Shown here one piece after another: positions 35,601 through 47,286 of a stretch of DNA of 64,000 nucleotides. Location of the stretch: assembly GCF_000264995.1 (NCBI RefSeq), contig NW_006767434.1:29807-93806 (forward strand), given 5' to 3'. The translations under genes were made by a program, and so were the position numbers. The notes under the pieces are model-generated. The model had not been told where the DNA came from. It saw only the letters and a list, made by a program, of their open reading frames with translations, and did no database searches. Origin of the DNA: Punctularia strigosozonata HHB-11173 SS5. Lineage: Eukaryota; Basidiomycota; Agaricomycetes; Corticiales; Punctulariaceae. Each line of letters begins with the position of its first letter. The stretch's first letter is position 1.

Positions 35601-35729
35601 GGTCATCGTAGAGATGGGCGGGAGGAAAAGAGGGAAGGAGTTGACGGCAAAGGGAGGCGTGTTTTTATTTCTCAGCCGTATCACGTGTAGGTCGCTCTTA
35701 CGTCCTTGGTTTCCCCTCGTCTTCACCGC
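35601..35729. promoter_or_regulatory. Shared divergent promoter inside the KDZ element
   Basis: Only 129 bp separate the start codons of the viroplasmin-like gene (minus) and the companion gene (plus), so both must be driven from here. The centre contains TTTTTATTTCTCAG. No further element was recognised. Confidence 0.55.
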
Positions 35730-38623
35730 ATGGCAACAGCGCAAGACGACTTTCTCAAGTCGTATATCCCACTTTACGTCTCATGCCAGTCCACTGGCGG
35801 TTTTCAGGACTTCTGGACAACTATTGGGCGAGAATATCACGCCAAATACCCCATCGTCCTCACTGCGGATGATGTAGCAGCAGCCGACGGTGATCGTGAG
35901 CTGGCGTTCCAGAGACGCACCGACAAGGACTTAAAGGTATACTGAATATCTATCTCTCCGCTGCGCATGATATTCATGGGCCATTACCAGTATATCAGAG
36001 GCTTTTTTGCAAATGGAACTCGCACGGGCATTGTTGGCAAAGGCGGGGGTCAGCTGATCCTTCAAATATGTCGGGCCAGTAGCAAGCCAGAGAAGAAGCG
36101 TACTCGCAAACCCCTTCCTTGGCAAACGTATGCAAAATACATCGACTTCCGGAATAACTTGGCCCTCAAAGCCGAGTTCGCGACCGAGTACGCCGCGCAT
36201 TGCGGTGCGCTTCCAGCAGGCGCTGCGAAGCCGCGAGAATTGACGGTCCTGGGGAGATGGCTGACTCAACGCCTCGAGTTGGAAACAGAAGAGGTGAAGA
36301 GTCACGTCGAGGAGCTGCGTCATGCCAAGGGTAGCGAGGTTGACGAGGATGTCAACATGACCGAGGACAACGGCACACTGCAGTCTAATGAGGAGACTCC
36401 TCCGCAGCGCAACAAGGAGGATCCTCCACCGGACCCAATATCCGACCCGGACCAATATCAACGGTACGTCTCAGATGACTGTTCCGTCGTCGACAAGTAC
36501 TGACATCTTGTTAGCCTCTGCGACAGCATTCCGAAGGTTCTCATGACTGTTCTAGACTCATTGACCGTCGAAACCAAATGGTCTTTTTGTGTATTCGCCT
36601 GCGGTCCTGAGCCAAAATTCAACACCGTCCCGAGGTCCTATAGGTGCGCCGCTATGCTCGTTGACAAGTTCTTCACTCATTTACCACGCAGCTACGCAAA
36701 TGGAGGGACTTCTACGCTTCCGCATATGTTTAATGCCAAGAAAGACGTGTGGCGAGCATTTCAGCAGGAGTGGGATCGATGGGGTGCAGAACGCTATCGT
36801 ACGCTCATCCATCTATAGCTACTAAACATCTTTTTGACATCTGTACAGCAAATGGCTGGTCCGGTATCTCCGACGCCATCGACAAGTTGGTCGAAACGGG
36901 CATGACTCGCGACGAGGCTATTGCAAGTCTGGAAATCATTCCCAAGGAGACTGATCCAGAGCCTGGCCCCAAAAAAGGTCGCCGTCGCCGTCGGATTGCA
37001 GCCCCATCCGAAGATGTCACAGCTGGTCCCGCTACCGATGATCCTTTGGATGCCGGGGGTGCTGCCACTGCACCCGATCGACCACGACCTCGCCCGATTG
37101 GTGGTGGCAGGTCGCAGTCAACTGGGAGCACCATGCCCACTCTTCACAATCGGCCTCTTGGCATGAACGAGGTGCAGCCAGACGTCAACACCCCGTCTCC
37201 GGTCGGCGGTCCGGCACAGAATGCAACCCCTCCGCCACGCGCCCCGAGCGAGCAGCCTGACGCGTACGACAGGGGACTGGACGCCAACACGCCGCCTCCT
37301 GTCGACGGTCCGCCACCGGAGGCGACCCCTCCTCCACGCGCCCTGAGCGAGCAGCCCAGCGTGAACAACGCGCGGCCGGATGCCGATACGCCGCCTCTCG
37401 TCGATGGTCTGACCCCTCCTCCACACGCTCCGAGTGAGCAGCTCGGCGCGAACAACACGCCGCCTCCCGTTGATGGTCCGCCACCGGACCCGACCCCTCC
37501 TCCATGCGCCCCGAGCCAGCAGCCCAGCGTGAACAACGCGCAGCCGGATGCCGACACGCCGCCTCCCGTCGATGGTCCGCCACCGGAGGCAACCCCTCCT
37601 CCACGCGCCCCGCGCGAGCAGCTCGGCGCAAACAACGCGCCGCCTCCCGTTGACGGTCCGCCGGCGGACCCGACCCCTCCTCCACGTGCTCCGAGCGAGC
37701 AGCCCAGCGCGAAGAACGTGCAGCCGGATTCCGACACGCCGCCTCCCGTCGATGGTCCGCCACCGGAGGCGACCCCTCCTCCACATGCCCCGAGCAACCA
37801 GCTCGGCGCGAACAACGCGCCGCCTCCCGTTGACGGTCCGCCGCCGGACGTGACCCCTCCGACTCGCGCTGCAGGTGCTGAGCTTGACGCGCTGTCTGCT
37901 CCCACTGAACAGGATGCGGGTTCTGCTGCTGCCTACTTGCCAACGTGGCAAAGTTGGGTCTTGGGAGCTGATGAAAGCTGGCGTTCGGTCTTGTCGGACA
38001 TCCAGGCAGACGATCTTCAAGATTGTCTCAATCCCCTCCTTGATTCATGGGTAGCATTCGAGGCTTCACGCGGCTACATCGACGGGAATCGCAACATGAA
38101 AACAGCATTCCGTCCCGCTCAAGTTCTTTGGTGGATGAACAGCCTTCGTGACCCTGACGCCATCCCGGATATCAACGACTTCGATGTTTTCGTCACGAAC
38201 TGGTGGAAATGGCTGCATGTGCTGTCGCCAGTTTGGCGACAGCATCCCAACTTCGAATCGCCGTTCCCTCCGTTCACACACGATATTCCGGAAGCTGCTG
38301 AATGGGGATATCTCACGCAGAGTGGCTCCAAGGGGATGGTTCTCGTCGTTGCCACTGTAGTATGGTGGGGCACGGCAGTAGCGCTTCAGCCCGGAGACAG
38401 GACTTCCGGCTGGCTAGCGGCTATACAGGAGCTAACTTGGGTTCTTCAGAATGCTGCCCCCCTCTCGTCTCGCACGCCTTTGACCCGTCCTCTCGCCTCT
38501 GCCGACAGTGCAAACAAGAAATCGGCAGTGTCGCGGCCGCGTGTACCAGCCAAAAGGGGGCTCAAACGGAAGGCCAATGAAAATGCCGAACCCAAGCCGT
38601 CGAAGAGGACCCGTCGCAAATAG
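35730..38623 (+). CDS. KDZ-associated companion protein with proline-rich repeats
   Basis: This is the second conserved gene type found beside KDZ transposases in mushrooms; its function is unknown. Exon 1 (35730-35936) starts MATAQDDFLKSYIPLYVSCQ. After an intron comes YIRGFFANGTRTG, then a conserved block VLMTVLDSLTVETKWSFCVF followed by ACGPEP. Splices near 36465, 36642 and 36794 keep the frame. The centre (37180-37890) is a long run of TPPPVDGPPP-type repeats. The C-terminal domain is Trp-rich: FVTNWWKWLHVLSPVWR, GMVLVVATVVWWGTAV and WLAAIQELTWVLQNA. A basic, nuclear-localisation-like tail (KRGLKRKANE, PSKRTRRK) ends at 38623. No break is seen. Confidence 0.75.
37250..37870 (+). repeat. 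Higher-order proline-rich coding repeat (about 180-bp period)
   Basis: Two alternating subunits, one with QPDADTPPPVDGPPPEATPP and one with LGANNAPPPVDGPPPDPTPP, alternate to give a period of roughly 60 residues, repeated about three times, with an earlier degenerate unit. The reverse strand stays open in two frames through the array, a by-product of the repeat composition. Confidence 0.75.
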
Positions 38624-39060
38624 TTTCGGCTTTCCATATGTACCTTATATATCGAGTGTATTGCTGGACTAATCTACATGCGTCGTTTGGATCGTAGTAT
38701 CAGCGCGTAACTTAGCCAAATGACGGTGTTCTTCCTAAAAAGGAAAGTCATACACGTGATATCAACAAATGTTTTCGAACACGTTGAAGTGTGATAAGAC
38801 TCAGCTGCACTGACTCAGAAATCAAAGTAGCAGGAAGATATGACATACGAGGAGAGTACGCGGGTCAGCGAAAACAAGAACAAGCATGAAGAGCGTGCCC
38901 TGTCAGATTTGGAAACGGCGTGAGAGCGCGCCCTGTCGGGTTTGAGATGGCGTGAGAGCACGTCATGCCAAATTGGGACAACACGTGGAAGCTGCACACG
39001 AATCTCAGGGTATGCTATGTTACACGTCTACAAGGCCCCGATACATTGGACAGAGTATGA
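38624..39060. other. Region between companion gene and right array
   Basis: No gene. A short direct repeat is visible at 38888-38960, where the pair AGAGCGTGCCCTGTC and AGAGCGCGCCCTGTC is followed by TTTGGA/TTTGAGATGGCGTGAGAGC. It is probably a 3' UTR plus the start of the subterminal repeats. Confidence 0.4.
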
Positions 39061-39084
39061 AAGCTGCAGGCAAACACAAGCGAT

Positions 39085-39450
39085 GGGAGGCGGGTAGCCG
39101 GCGGTGGCGGTGGCGGGCGGGTGGCGGTGCAATACGGAGGGCGCACACGGCGGCGGGCGGGTGGCGGTGCAATAAGGGAGCGGAGGGCGCACACGCTAAG
39201 CGAGCGGAGGGCGCACGCTAAAGCGGCGGCGGGCGGGTGGCGGTGCAATAAGGGAGCGGAGGGCGCACACGCTAAGCGAGCGGAGGGCGCACGCTAAAGG
39301 CGGCGGCGGGCGGGTGGTGGCGCAAATGTTCCGAAGCTATCGGGGGCTGCCGGGGGCCTACCAACCGCCCAGGCACGGGTTCGGATCCTCCGAAGCTATC
39401 GGGGGCTGCCGAGGGCCAACCACCCAGGCACGGGTGTTGCTAAGCGAGTG
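39085..39450. repeat. Right subterminal repeat array of the KDZ element
   Basis: A unit of about 76-78 bp containing GGCGGGCGGGTGGCGGTGCA, GGGAGCGGAGGGCGCACACG and CTAAGCGAGCGG is repeated two and a half times. A second unit, CCGAAGCTATCGGGGGCTGC, is present twice (39331 and 39389). CTAAGCGAGCGG is the reverse complement of the core of the left array, so the two ends are in inverted arrangement. Confidence 0.75.
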
Positions 39451-39549
39451 ATGGTACGGCAGCTCACCGGCATTGTTCTATAGCACCCGAGAATCGTAAT
39501 CAATGTCTGATCAAGGCAGCCCTGATGCACCGCCTTACCGCCTTTACGA

Positions 39550-39621
39550 CTAAATAGCCGTGATGCACTACAAGCGGAGCCCTGGCTATTAGCCGTGATG
39601 CTTGTACAAGCACAGCTAACA
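39550..39621 (-). repeat. Right terminal inverted repeat of the KDZ element
   Basis: This is the reverse-complement partner of 27862-27933 (about three quarters identical), ending GCACAGCTAACA. The sequence outside (CGGCTGCAC) shows no match to the left flank. Confidence 0.8.
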
Positions 39622-40303
39622 CGGCTGCACAGTTCGACGGAGAAAGGAGGAGGATGAGTCGTTGTTCAAGGGCGCGGGTCACGAGTCAAGGTAGTAGGCG
39701 AGAAGAACGGCGCGAAGTGCGGCCGCAAGGGCGACCAGGGACGCTCTGGCATCGGCCGAGAGCATGGTCAGGGGACGTTGAACGTTCGACACTGAGCGTT
39801 GAACGTTGAGATCTAAGTGATGGATGGTCAACGTACATGTAGAGGCAAGGGTGGCCTTATATAACAGACATCCACAGTAATCCTCTTGGCCTGCAGTGGT
39901 CCCAGGTAGCCGCAGCCGAACGGACACAGTGTCTGCTGCGTTGCTCCCAAGAGCACAACGGATACAAAGTATTGCCAGAGAGCTATCTCAGCCTAGATGC
40001 ATAGTATGTCGAACAAGCCGTGTCGGGAATCTCCGAAACAGCTCTTGGCTGCTCTAACATCATCGTCACGTCCAACCCATGCTGCCCGCCTTCTCCACCT
40101 CGTGCAACGAACAACGTCTTTCTGATATAAGAAACGCATCAAAGCCGCTTGGAATATAACCACATCCACCCTCACAGTCACAATTTCCGAGTCAACGAGT
40201 CAACCTGGCTGCCTCCACTCGATCTTTATTTTACTGCCTCTTCACAGGAGCCTTTGTCGTTCTGGTCTACCACTTCTCCTCCCCGTCCCTCGTACCCGAA
40301 TCT
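39622..40303. other. Intergenic region right of the KDZ element
   Basis: No supported gene. At 39773-39810 the short unit GTTGAACGTT(C/G)A is repeated three times. A minus-strand frame starting MLSADARASLVALAAAL is short and unrecognised. Confidence 0.35.
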
Positions 40304-40864
40304 ATGAGCTGGTCGTCCAAGTACGAAGGCTGGCACACCCGTGCGCGATTGCACCCGGACCCGGCGTCGTTCACACCTATGCGCGACGCACTCCAGTTCG
40401 CCGCGCTGTATAACGCGCCGGCGGAACCGGACGGCTTCAGTCTCGCCGTCTTTCAGCCGGGCTCGGACGGGGATCTCGTCGCGGTCGACGCGCTGGGCAA
40501 GGTGCTCGTGCTCGATCGTGACGACGCGGAAGGCCTGGTCGGCCTGTCGAGCGCGACGACGCTCCTGCCCAAGACGGGCGCGTTCCGGAACCAGTGGCGC
40601 GTCCGGAGCGCGATCAGCTCGCGGCCTATCGACCGGATTCTGGTGAACATCAAGGGCGAGGCGGGGTTGGTGGAGACCGGTGTGTACGCGTTCGCGAAGG
40701 GGGAAAGGAAGCTCGAGAAGGATGTAGAGGGAATTGACGAGCTGCCGGATGCACTGTATGAGCTCGTGGGGCTGGTGAGGGAGGGGAGGGAGGGGTACAA
40801 ACGCGGTCAGGGGGATCAGGAGGTTGTGAGAAGGGTCAAGGGCGTGCTTGGTGAAGATGTATAA
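40304..40864 (+). CDS. Conserved-looking hypothetical protein (186 aa, intronless)
   Basis: This gene is not recognised. It is a single open frame with the strong GC-rich third-position bias of neighbouring real genes. It starts MSWSSKYEGWHTRARLHPDP and ends RRVKGVLGEDV. It is soluble, mixed alpha/beta in appearance, with no signal peptide or membrane helix in the part shown. Upstream in-frame sequence encodes GAFVVLVYHFSSPSLVPES, so an earlier start or a preceding exon with a hydrophobic segment is possible. Confidence 0.6.
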   Translation: MSWSSKYEGWHTRARLHPDPASFTPMRDALQFAALYNAPAEPDGFSLAVFQPGSDGDLVAVDALGKVLVLDRDDAEGLVGLSSATTLLPKTGAFRNQWRVRSAISSRPIDRILVNIKGEAGLVETGVYAFAKGERKLEKDVEGIDELPDALYELVGLVREGREGYKRGQGDQEVVRRVKGVLGEDV

Positions 40865-41421
40865 GCCCTCGTGCGTCCGAGAGAGCAAGGTGAGCCATCC
40901 GTTGCTCCTTTCGTTGTCGCTGACTGAACCTGTTTGTTTTTCTCTCGCAGCGAACAGGCGTTCTCATCTGCAAGTGAAGTCGGACAAGGCGGCATCTTGA
41001 GAATATGCACGGAAGTACGTTTTCCTATGGCATGCGTAACGACTGAGCCTGTATCACACGTAATACGCCTTGTACAATATATCGAGATGCGCCTCCATTA
41101 GATCTCTCTCACCCGTCTTTACGGACCCTTCAGTCCTTGCCAGCGCTCTGATTGGCCAAACACAGCCACCGATGTTCCGGAAGCTGCTGCCGGCAATTCC
41201 GTGCCCGCCCATCTCCGGATGGCAACGTTGGGCGCGTTCGTTCCCCGCACTTGCGACTTCACACTGAGCTTCGAACATACGTGACCCACCCGAATACACG
41301 CATTGGTCATCCCCGAGGTCATCGTCGTGCTTATATAGCCTGCTACCTGCTCGGAGATCCTCATAGTCACAAGCCCACTTGAGCTTGTCTGCCAACCAAA
41401 GCGACCTCTTCAGTCTGTGAC
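40865..41421. other. Intergenic region before the GH15 gene
   Basis: Nothing recognised beyond short overlapping frames. It presumably contains the GH15 promoter and the 3' UTR of the hypothetical gene. Confidence 0.35.
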
Positions 41422-44400
41422 ATGTGGAATCAAAGTACCAGCGACGACCGGGACTACATTGCGCTCGCCGACCATGGATTGTGCGTCGCGATGCCTGCGC
41501 CGAATGCAACTTGACATGCTGATCGTGCGTGTGCGCTAGGATCGGCAATCTGAGGACCGCGGCGTTGGTTAGCATAGACGGATCCAGTGAGCGTCATGTC
41601 ATGCTTCGAGTTAACGCCTCCCAGTATCATGTCGTTCGTACCGGACGCCGTCCATTCAATGCGATGTTTCCCCTATCGCACATCACTCCTTGCACTCTAA
41701 CTAGCATGTAACTGACCGCGGCCGTAGTCGAATCGTACTGCGTTCCAAACTTCGACTCGCCCTCGATTTTCGCTCGCATCCTCGACAAAGACAAGGGAGG
41801 GCACTTCTCCATCACGCCCACCGAGCCGTTTGACGTCAAGCAAAACTACCTCCCCAATTCGAACGTGCGTAACACCACCTGCCTAACCCCCACTATCGTT
41901 TCCCCTCCCCCCCTCCATATATACACGTATCGTTAAAACACGTTGTCCAACAGATCCTTCAAACCAAGTTCCTGAACGAAAACGGCGTCGTCGCGCTCAC
42001 GGACTTCCTCCCGCGCGGCTCGAAGAGCTCGCCGCTGCCGCTCCTGCCTTGGCTCGTGCGCAAGGTCGAAGTCATCCGCGGCGTGCTCCCGCTTCGCGTC
42101 GAGTGCGCGCCCGCGTTTAACTACGCGCGGGACACGCACGAGGCGAAGATCGTCGAGGACAGCAGCGTGCCGTCTCCTGCAGGCGGCACGCCGCAGAAGA
42201 AGGTGAGCGGAAAGACGGCCATACATCGTTGTGCACGGCAGAAACGCTGACGTGGCTTGAAAAAGGTCTTGTTCACGTCGGAGAAGTTGAACCTCGATCT
42301 GCGGTATGTCGTCGGGTGCTCGATTGACGATGTGCCGGTACCGGACGTGACGCTGGAGCTGCTCGATCTCACCTCTAAGGGACACAAAGGTGATGCTTTC
42401 CATTTCTGATTATCGCGACCACGGCTGACGCGAAGGGCACCTCATGCAGGCTTATCGGCCGTGACGAACCTGTCTTTGACCGAGGGCCAGAGCGTGACGT
42501 TCGTGCTCCGGTACGCCGATCCGGCGGACGTCGACGGGAAGATCAAGTTAGCCCAGTTTGCGCAGAAGGTTCGTCGTCGTTCCTACCGCATCGGGCCCTT
42601 GGCGGTTTTGAGGCTGACGAACGGTCTGAGTAGGTGCAGACGGAAGTGGGCGAGGCGCTGAAGGCGAAGGACGTCGAGCTCAACCTAGACCGTGCGCCCA
42701 GTCTCTGTCGCTCACTTCGCAGGTTCGATCGATGACGAGCTGCTTTTGAACGCAGGAATGCACATCGGAGCGTCCAGTCTCCGCGCGCCAGACGACCCAC
42801 TGCTCACGCAGGTGAGCACCCGCCACCGATGACTTTCTCGCGTCTCTGACTCTCATCGATCCCCCCAGGACTTGGTCAACATTTTGCTCACGGTGAGAGC
42901 AGGCCCGTCTCGAACGTGAAATGCCTGTTTTATTTGGCGACTAGGGCACGAACAAGTACTGGAACGCGTGGATCCGGCGGTCAACATACAAAGGCTCCTG
43001 GAAGGAGGCCGTCAACCGCAGCGCACTGGCACTCAAACTGCTCATCTATGAGCCCACGGGTATGCACCCCGTCTCCTCTACCTCGCTCTGAATCTTGATG
43101 CAAGTATTTTGTGAGTGAAGGCGCCGTCGTCGCGAGTCCAACGTTTAGTTTGCCCGAGTATATCGGGGGGACGAGGAACTGGGATTACAGGTGCGCCATA
43201 TCCACTAGAGGCGGTTCTGATAACAAAGTCGGTACAGGGCATCGTGGATCCGTGACGCCTCTTTTACTCTGTATGCGCTGATTCGGCTCGGGTTCACGCA
43301 CGAGGCGAACGGTGAGTGTAAGACATGCCGAAGATCACGTTGAGATAACTGATGCCCCGCTTTCCCTGACAGCTTACGTCGATTTCATCTTGGAGCGCGT
43401 GAAGGACAAGAACCCGGACGGGTCGCTGCAGATCATGTCGGACATCAGTTCTCCAAGTTGCCTGAAGCTCTTGCTGATCCCGGAACGCGCAGGTATACCA
43501 TCCACGGGGACAAGATCTTCCACGAAGTAGAGCTGCTGCACCTGGACGGCCATAAGGGATCCAAGCCTGTCCGGTACGTTGCCAGGTTCAAAGAGCTCCG
43601 TGTCTGTGTCCTTGATACTTTTTGGGTCGCAGAATCGGGAATGGGGCGATTGATCATTTGCAGCTGGTAAGGGGCCCGTTTTGATCCCCGCGTTCCTGTT
43701 GCTGATGTCCACCGTGACAGGATATTTATGGTGAACTGTAGGCATCTTCCGTATCTCGGATCATCGAGGTTCTCATCCATTCCAGGCTGGACTGCATCTA
43801 CCTCGGGCAGAAGGTAAGCGTCAACCAAAATAACATACATCGATTATCAGCTCATGTTGCATCAGTTTGGCAAACCCTTGGTACGTTAGATGTACGCTCA
43901 GAGTGCGAAGATTGTAACTGAAGACTGGGTCCTTCAGTCCTATGATACTTGGTAAGTATAGTCAGTCGCGGCGCGTGCTTACACTAATCGTCCGAAGGGT
44001 GGCAGTCCGTGAACTGTAGGTCATGTCTTTCTTTGCTACATCAGCGAAGTCTCACTATCGATACGTACTTCCAGCGTCGATTGTGAGCATGACTGTGCCT
44101 GTGGAGAGGATCTATGCTGAACAAGCCCAGACGTTGTCGCTCATTACAATGAGCCTGACCTGTATGTTGAACTCGAGCCCCTCAACGCGAAGATGTGGCT
44201 GACATGAACGTATTCAGCTCGATCTGGTATAGTTGTCGTCGCTGTATTCGGCATTTTCCGTGATTGAATGAGGAATGTAGGGAGGTTCGGAACAAGAAGC
44301 GGCATTTCACGGTAAGCCTTGGGTTGCTTTCGGGTTTGCTCTCGGCTTACGCATTTGTGGTACAGTACTCGAAGGTGAGGACTACCGTTTTCCTGCCCAA

Positions 44401-45464
44401 GCAAACCTGATCCAGGTGTTGCTCGGGACAGATCATGATGTGGTGAGCCTTTCCTGAGACCGTCTTCCAATCGACGTCTGGACTCACCTTTCATCAGGGT
44501 CGCCATTGATCGAGGTAAAGGACGAGAACCGCCCCTCAGACTTTCCTGGAGTTAACGTTCATCAAGGTCTCCGCCTGGCCGACAAGCGCTCTTTGCCCTG
44601 CCCGAAGCGGCTGGAATGGCTCGCTGCGCGGGACGACATCTATGAGCAGATCATGCACAAGGCATGGAACCCGGTTGGCAAGTACTTCGGACAGAGCTAC
44701 GAGCAGTCTGATGTTCTGGACTCGTCTGTCCTCATTATGCCGCTCGTGTTCTTCTCCTCTGCTGTAAGCGGCTCGAGCCATCTTCAGCCTGCGAAAATGA
44801 TGAATATCATCGACAGCCGGACCCGCGATTCATAAGCACGCTCCATCAGATCTTGAAAACGCCCCAGCGAGGAGGTCTCACTTCAAATGTATGCAACCAG
44901 TTTTATGCGGAGAGGATCACTATGACCTATGACCTGCCCATAGAATTTGGTCTACAGATATGATGTGAACAAGGCGAGCGACGGTGTTGGAGGAGAGGAA
45001 GGCACCTTCTGCCTCTGCACGCTTTGGTAGGCGTCCGTCATATCTTAACATCGCACTCCTGATCTGATGGAGTCGTAGGTGTGTTGAAGCGCTGACTCGT
45101 GCTGGCGAATACGACAAGGCTCTTTTACAAAGAGCTGTCAACATGTTCGAGGTGAGCTCCCCTCTCCTTCATGGTTATCGACATCGTAAAAATTCGTCTA
45201 CAGGACTTCTTGCAATATCTTAACCACGTCGGTCTGGCCACCGAGGAAATATCTGATGCTGGAGAAGCGTGAGTGCCTCTCGTGTCCACGGCTTGGATAG
45301 CCTCTCATCCGCATCTCGTAGGCTTGGGAACGCCGTCCAAGGGTTTACGTGCGTGGATTGCTCTCCTCAACACATCATTCTGTGCTCACTGAAATTGCAG
45401 TCACGTCACGCTCATCTCTGCCGCTTACAACCTCTCGAGGACGTTGGAAAAAGTGAGCCTCTGA
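41422..45464 (+). CDS. Glycoside hydrolase family 15 protein (glucoamylase/trehalase-like, intracellular)
   Basis: This is a GH15 enzyme of the intracellular, bacterial-like branch, expected to act on alpha-glucosidic bonds (alpha-glucan or trehalose). Exon 1 starts [20 protein letters not shown] and splices to [16 protein letters not shown] beta-sandwich N-domain ([40 protein letters not shown]) precedes the (alpha/alpha)6 barrel: [40 protein letters not shown] and DGSLQIMYTIHG. The probable acid is the Glu in [18 protein letters not shown] (about 44282), and the probable base is the Glu pair in [20 protein letters not shown] (about 45240). Around 20 exons are needed. There is no signal peptide. 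The exon near 42640-42780 is the least certain join. Confidence 0.85.
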
Positions 45465-45761
45465 ATATCGTCATGTTTCTTCGAATTTCCACTGGGTTTG
45501 TTGTTCGTCATCAACTTTACATGTCGTGGAGATTTGGCAAGCGTATGTACAACATGTAGACTCTACGCACAACAAAGGGGGGGGGGGCTTTTAACGCTGT
45601 TGAGAAGCTGATGCGTTCACTTTCCTGAGCGCATTGAATGCGACTCATGACGTACGCGGCATGACGCATGAAAGATTGATGGCCACGCGCAGCTCACGGT
45701 CAGTGCTTGCCTACGACTATCATAACGCCACACACATATCAAGGCTCGCGAGCCAACCCGC
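45465..45761. other. Intergenic region GH15 / F-box
   Basis: This contains a run of about eleven G at 45578-45589 and no gene. It likely holds the 3' UTR of the GH15 gene and the F-box gene promoter. Confidence 0.35.
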
Positions 45762-47286
45762 ATGTCGCAGGTGCCCCTCAGCGGCACACCCAACGTTCAA
45801 TTAACGTCCGCGGAACATTTCGGACACGAGCAAAGTGAGATACTGCCACATCGATCACGGTGCGAGCAGGAACTCACAATTGGCAGATGATTGCGGCGAC
45901 CTTCTGGACTCATTCGCCGCGTTAGAGCTAGACAAGGAACCCCGGCTCGAGAACAACGCCGGTGCCCTGCCTGCAGCACAGTCGAACAGTGTACCAGCAG
46001 AGTTGACCGATGCGCTCGGGGCTCTCAGGATCTCGGATCTCGCTGAGAACGATGCTAGCAACCGTGTGCTCGGGGATGTCGACGCGCCGGCGTCCATAAC
46101 ACGGTTCCCTACCGAGCTCCTGGAGCACATCTTTGCGCTGGCAGCTCTATCCACTCCGCGGATCGGGCCCCATGACCTCCTTCCGGTCCATCCATCATTC
46201 CAGATATCCGGAGTGTGCCAGCGATGGAGGTCGATCGCCCTCGGGATGCCCGCGCTCTGGGAAGTGGTCGATCTGTCTGACGATGCCGAGGCGACGACAC
46301 TACGGGCACGCTTGGTTTTGTCCAGATCTCGGAGCCGCGAGTTGGAGGTGCGTGTGGCGCACGATATGCTGGTCATCGCCAACGATCTATTCGGCGCCTC
46401 TCGAGCGTTCGACAGGATCCGTGCTCTGGATCTCTGGAGTCCGAAAACTGGGCTCATTCCGAGCGCACCCGATCTCGGCGCTGAACCGCTTGAAGTCCTC
46501 CTGAGGTGCTCGACGAACGTGCAGACAGCTTTCATGTCGGCCAAGTTCCTCCTGCGCTTCGGCGGGTTTGCAGACTGGCCGCCCATCTCTTTTCCTTGCT
46601 TGGAGAGCGTGCATCTGTATACCATGGCTGTCGACCCGCAGAGCTTTGATTACACGTTGCGCCCGCCCGTCCCAGATCTCCCTCGGCGTCGATATCCGCT
46701 ACTAGGCAAGATCGCGCTACCGCAGAACGCTCGGATCGTTCTGCACAACGACGAGCTGAGCCCGTACCCCGTCCGACTGGTCGATATCCGCAACTTCTTC
46801 CGGGACGACGAGCCCGTCAAGACGGTACGAAGCCTCCGGCTCGTCAACATACGTACGCGGGACGCCTTCGGCGGCGACTTGCGATTCATACGGACGATGG
46901 TGGAGTCGATGCCGAACATCTCCGAGCTCGCCTTCGTCTCGTGCGACGAAGTGAACGAGTTCAAGCAGCTGTCGCAGGGGATCGTGTTGCTGGTCTATCT
47001 CCACCTCGAGGACCTGCATCGGCGGAGCGAGGGCGTGCCGAGGCCGCGCGCGCAGGCTTGGCCGCTGCTCTCGACCTTGACCATTCACGGGACGAACATC
47101 AGTCCGCAGTGGCTTCGCCAGTTCCTCGATATCCGGGCGGAGATCGAGTGTCCGATGAGAGTGCTCCGGCTTTCTGCCGCCACGGTCGGAAATTGGAGAG
47201 AGTGGGAGCTCGAGCTGTTGCGCAAAGTCGTTACCGTCGAGGTTCTCGACGACTCTGAAGGTGAGCCTCGCCCCATTGTCCGGTAG
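45762..47286 (+). CDS. F-box protein
   Basis: This is a substrate adaptor of SCF ubiquitin ligases, of the large mushroom F-box class. After an acidic N-terminus (DCGDLLDSFAALELDKEP), the F-box is encoded at about 46100-46280: ITRFPTELLEHIFALAAL, then ISGVCQRWRSIALGMPALWE. The remaining ~330 residues form degenerate leucine-rich repeats (LESVHLYTM, SLRLVNIRTRD, ISELAFVSCDEV, LLSTLTIHGTNISPQW) that would bind the target. I prefer a start at 45762 (MSQVPLSGTPNVQLTSAEHF) joined through a 50-nt intron (about 45836-45885) to NDCGDLL. An unspliced start at 45835 is the alternative. The stop is at 47286, possibly inside a retained intron. Confidence 0.82.

Larger units (their letters stand above)
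27862..39621. mobile_element. Complete KDZ-class DNA transposon (11.76 kb)
   Basis: The element is bounded by 72-bp inverted terminal repeats (27862-27933 and 39550-39621) that start TGTTAG and share CTTGTACAAG and ATCACGGCT. Inside each end lies a GC-rich tandem-repeat array, the two arrays being in opposite orientation. Three genes are inside: a KDZ transposase (28912-33355, minus), a small viroplasmin-like gene (34583-35600, minus) and a proline-rich companion (35730-38623, plus). All three read through without a visible break once introns are removed, so the element looks whole. I could not find a matching target duplication at the two ends. No TET/JBP dioxygenase gene, which some fungal KDZ elements carry, is present. 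Confidence 0.85.

Noticed and set aside
37118-38020. Minus-strand open frames of 250-300 codons
   Set aside because: They mirror the proline-rich repeat of the plus-strand companion gene. Their Gly/Arg-rich repeats follow from its codon composition.
27862-39621. TET/JBP dioxygenase as cargo of the KDZ element
   Set aside because: No H-x-D...H dioxygenase pattern or similar block was found in any frame of the element outside its three genes.
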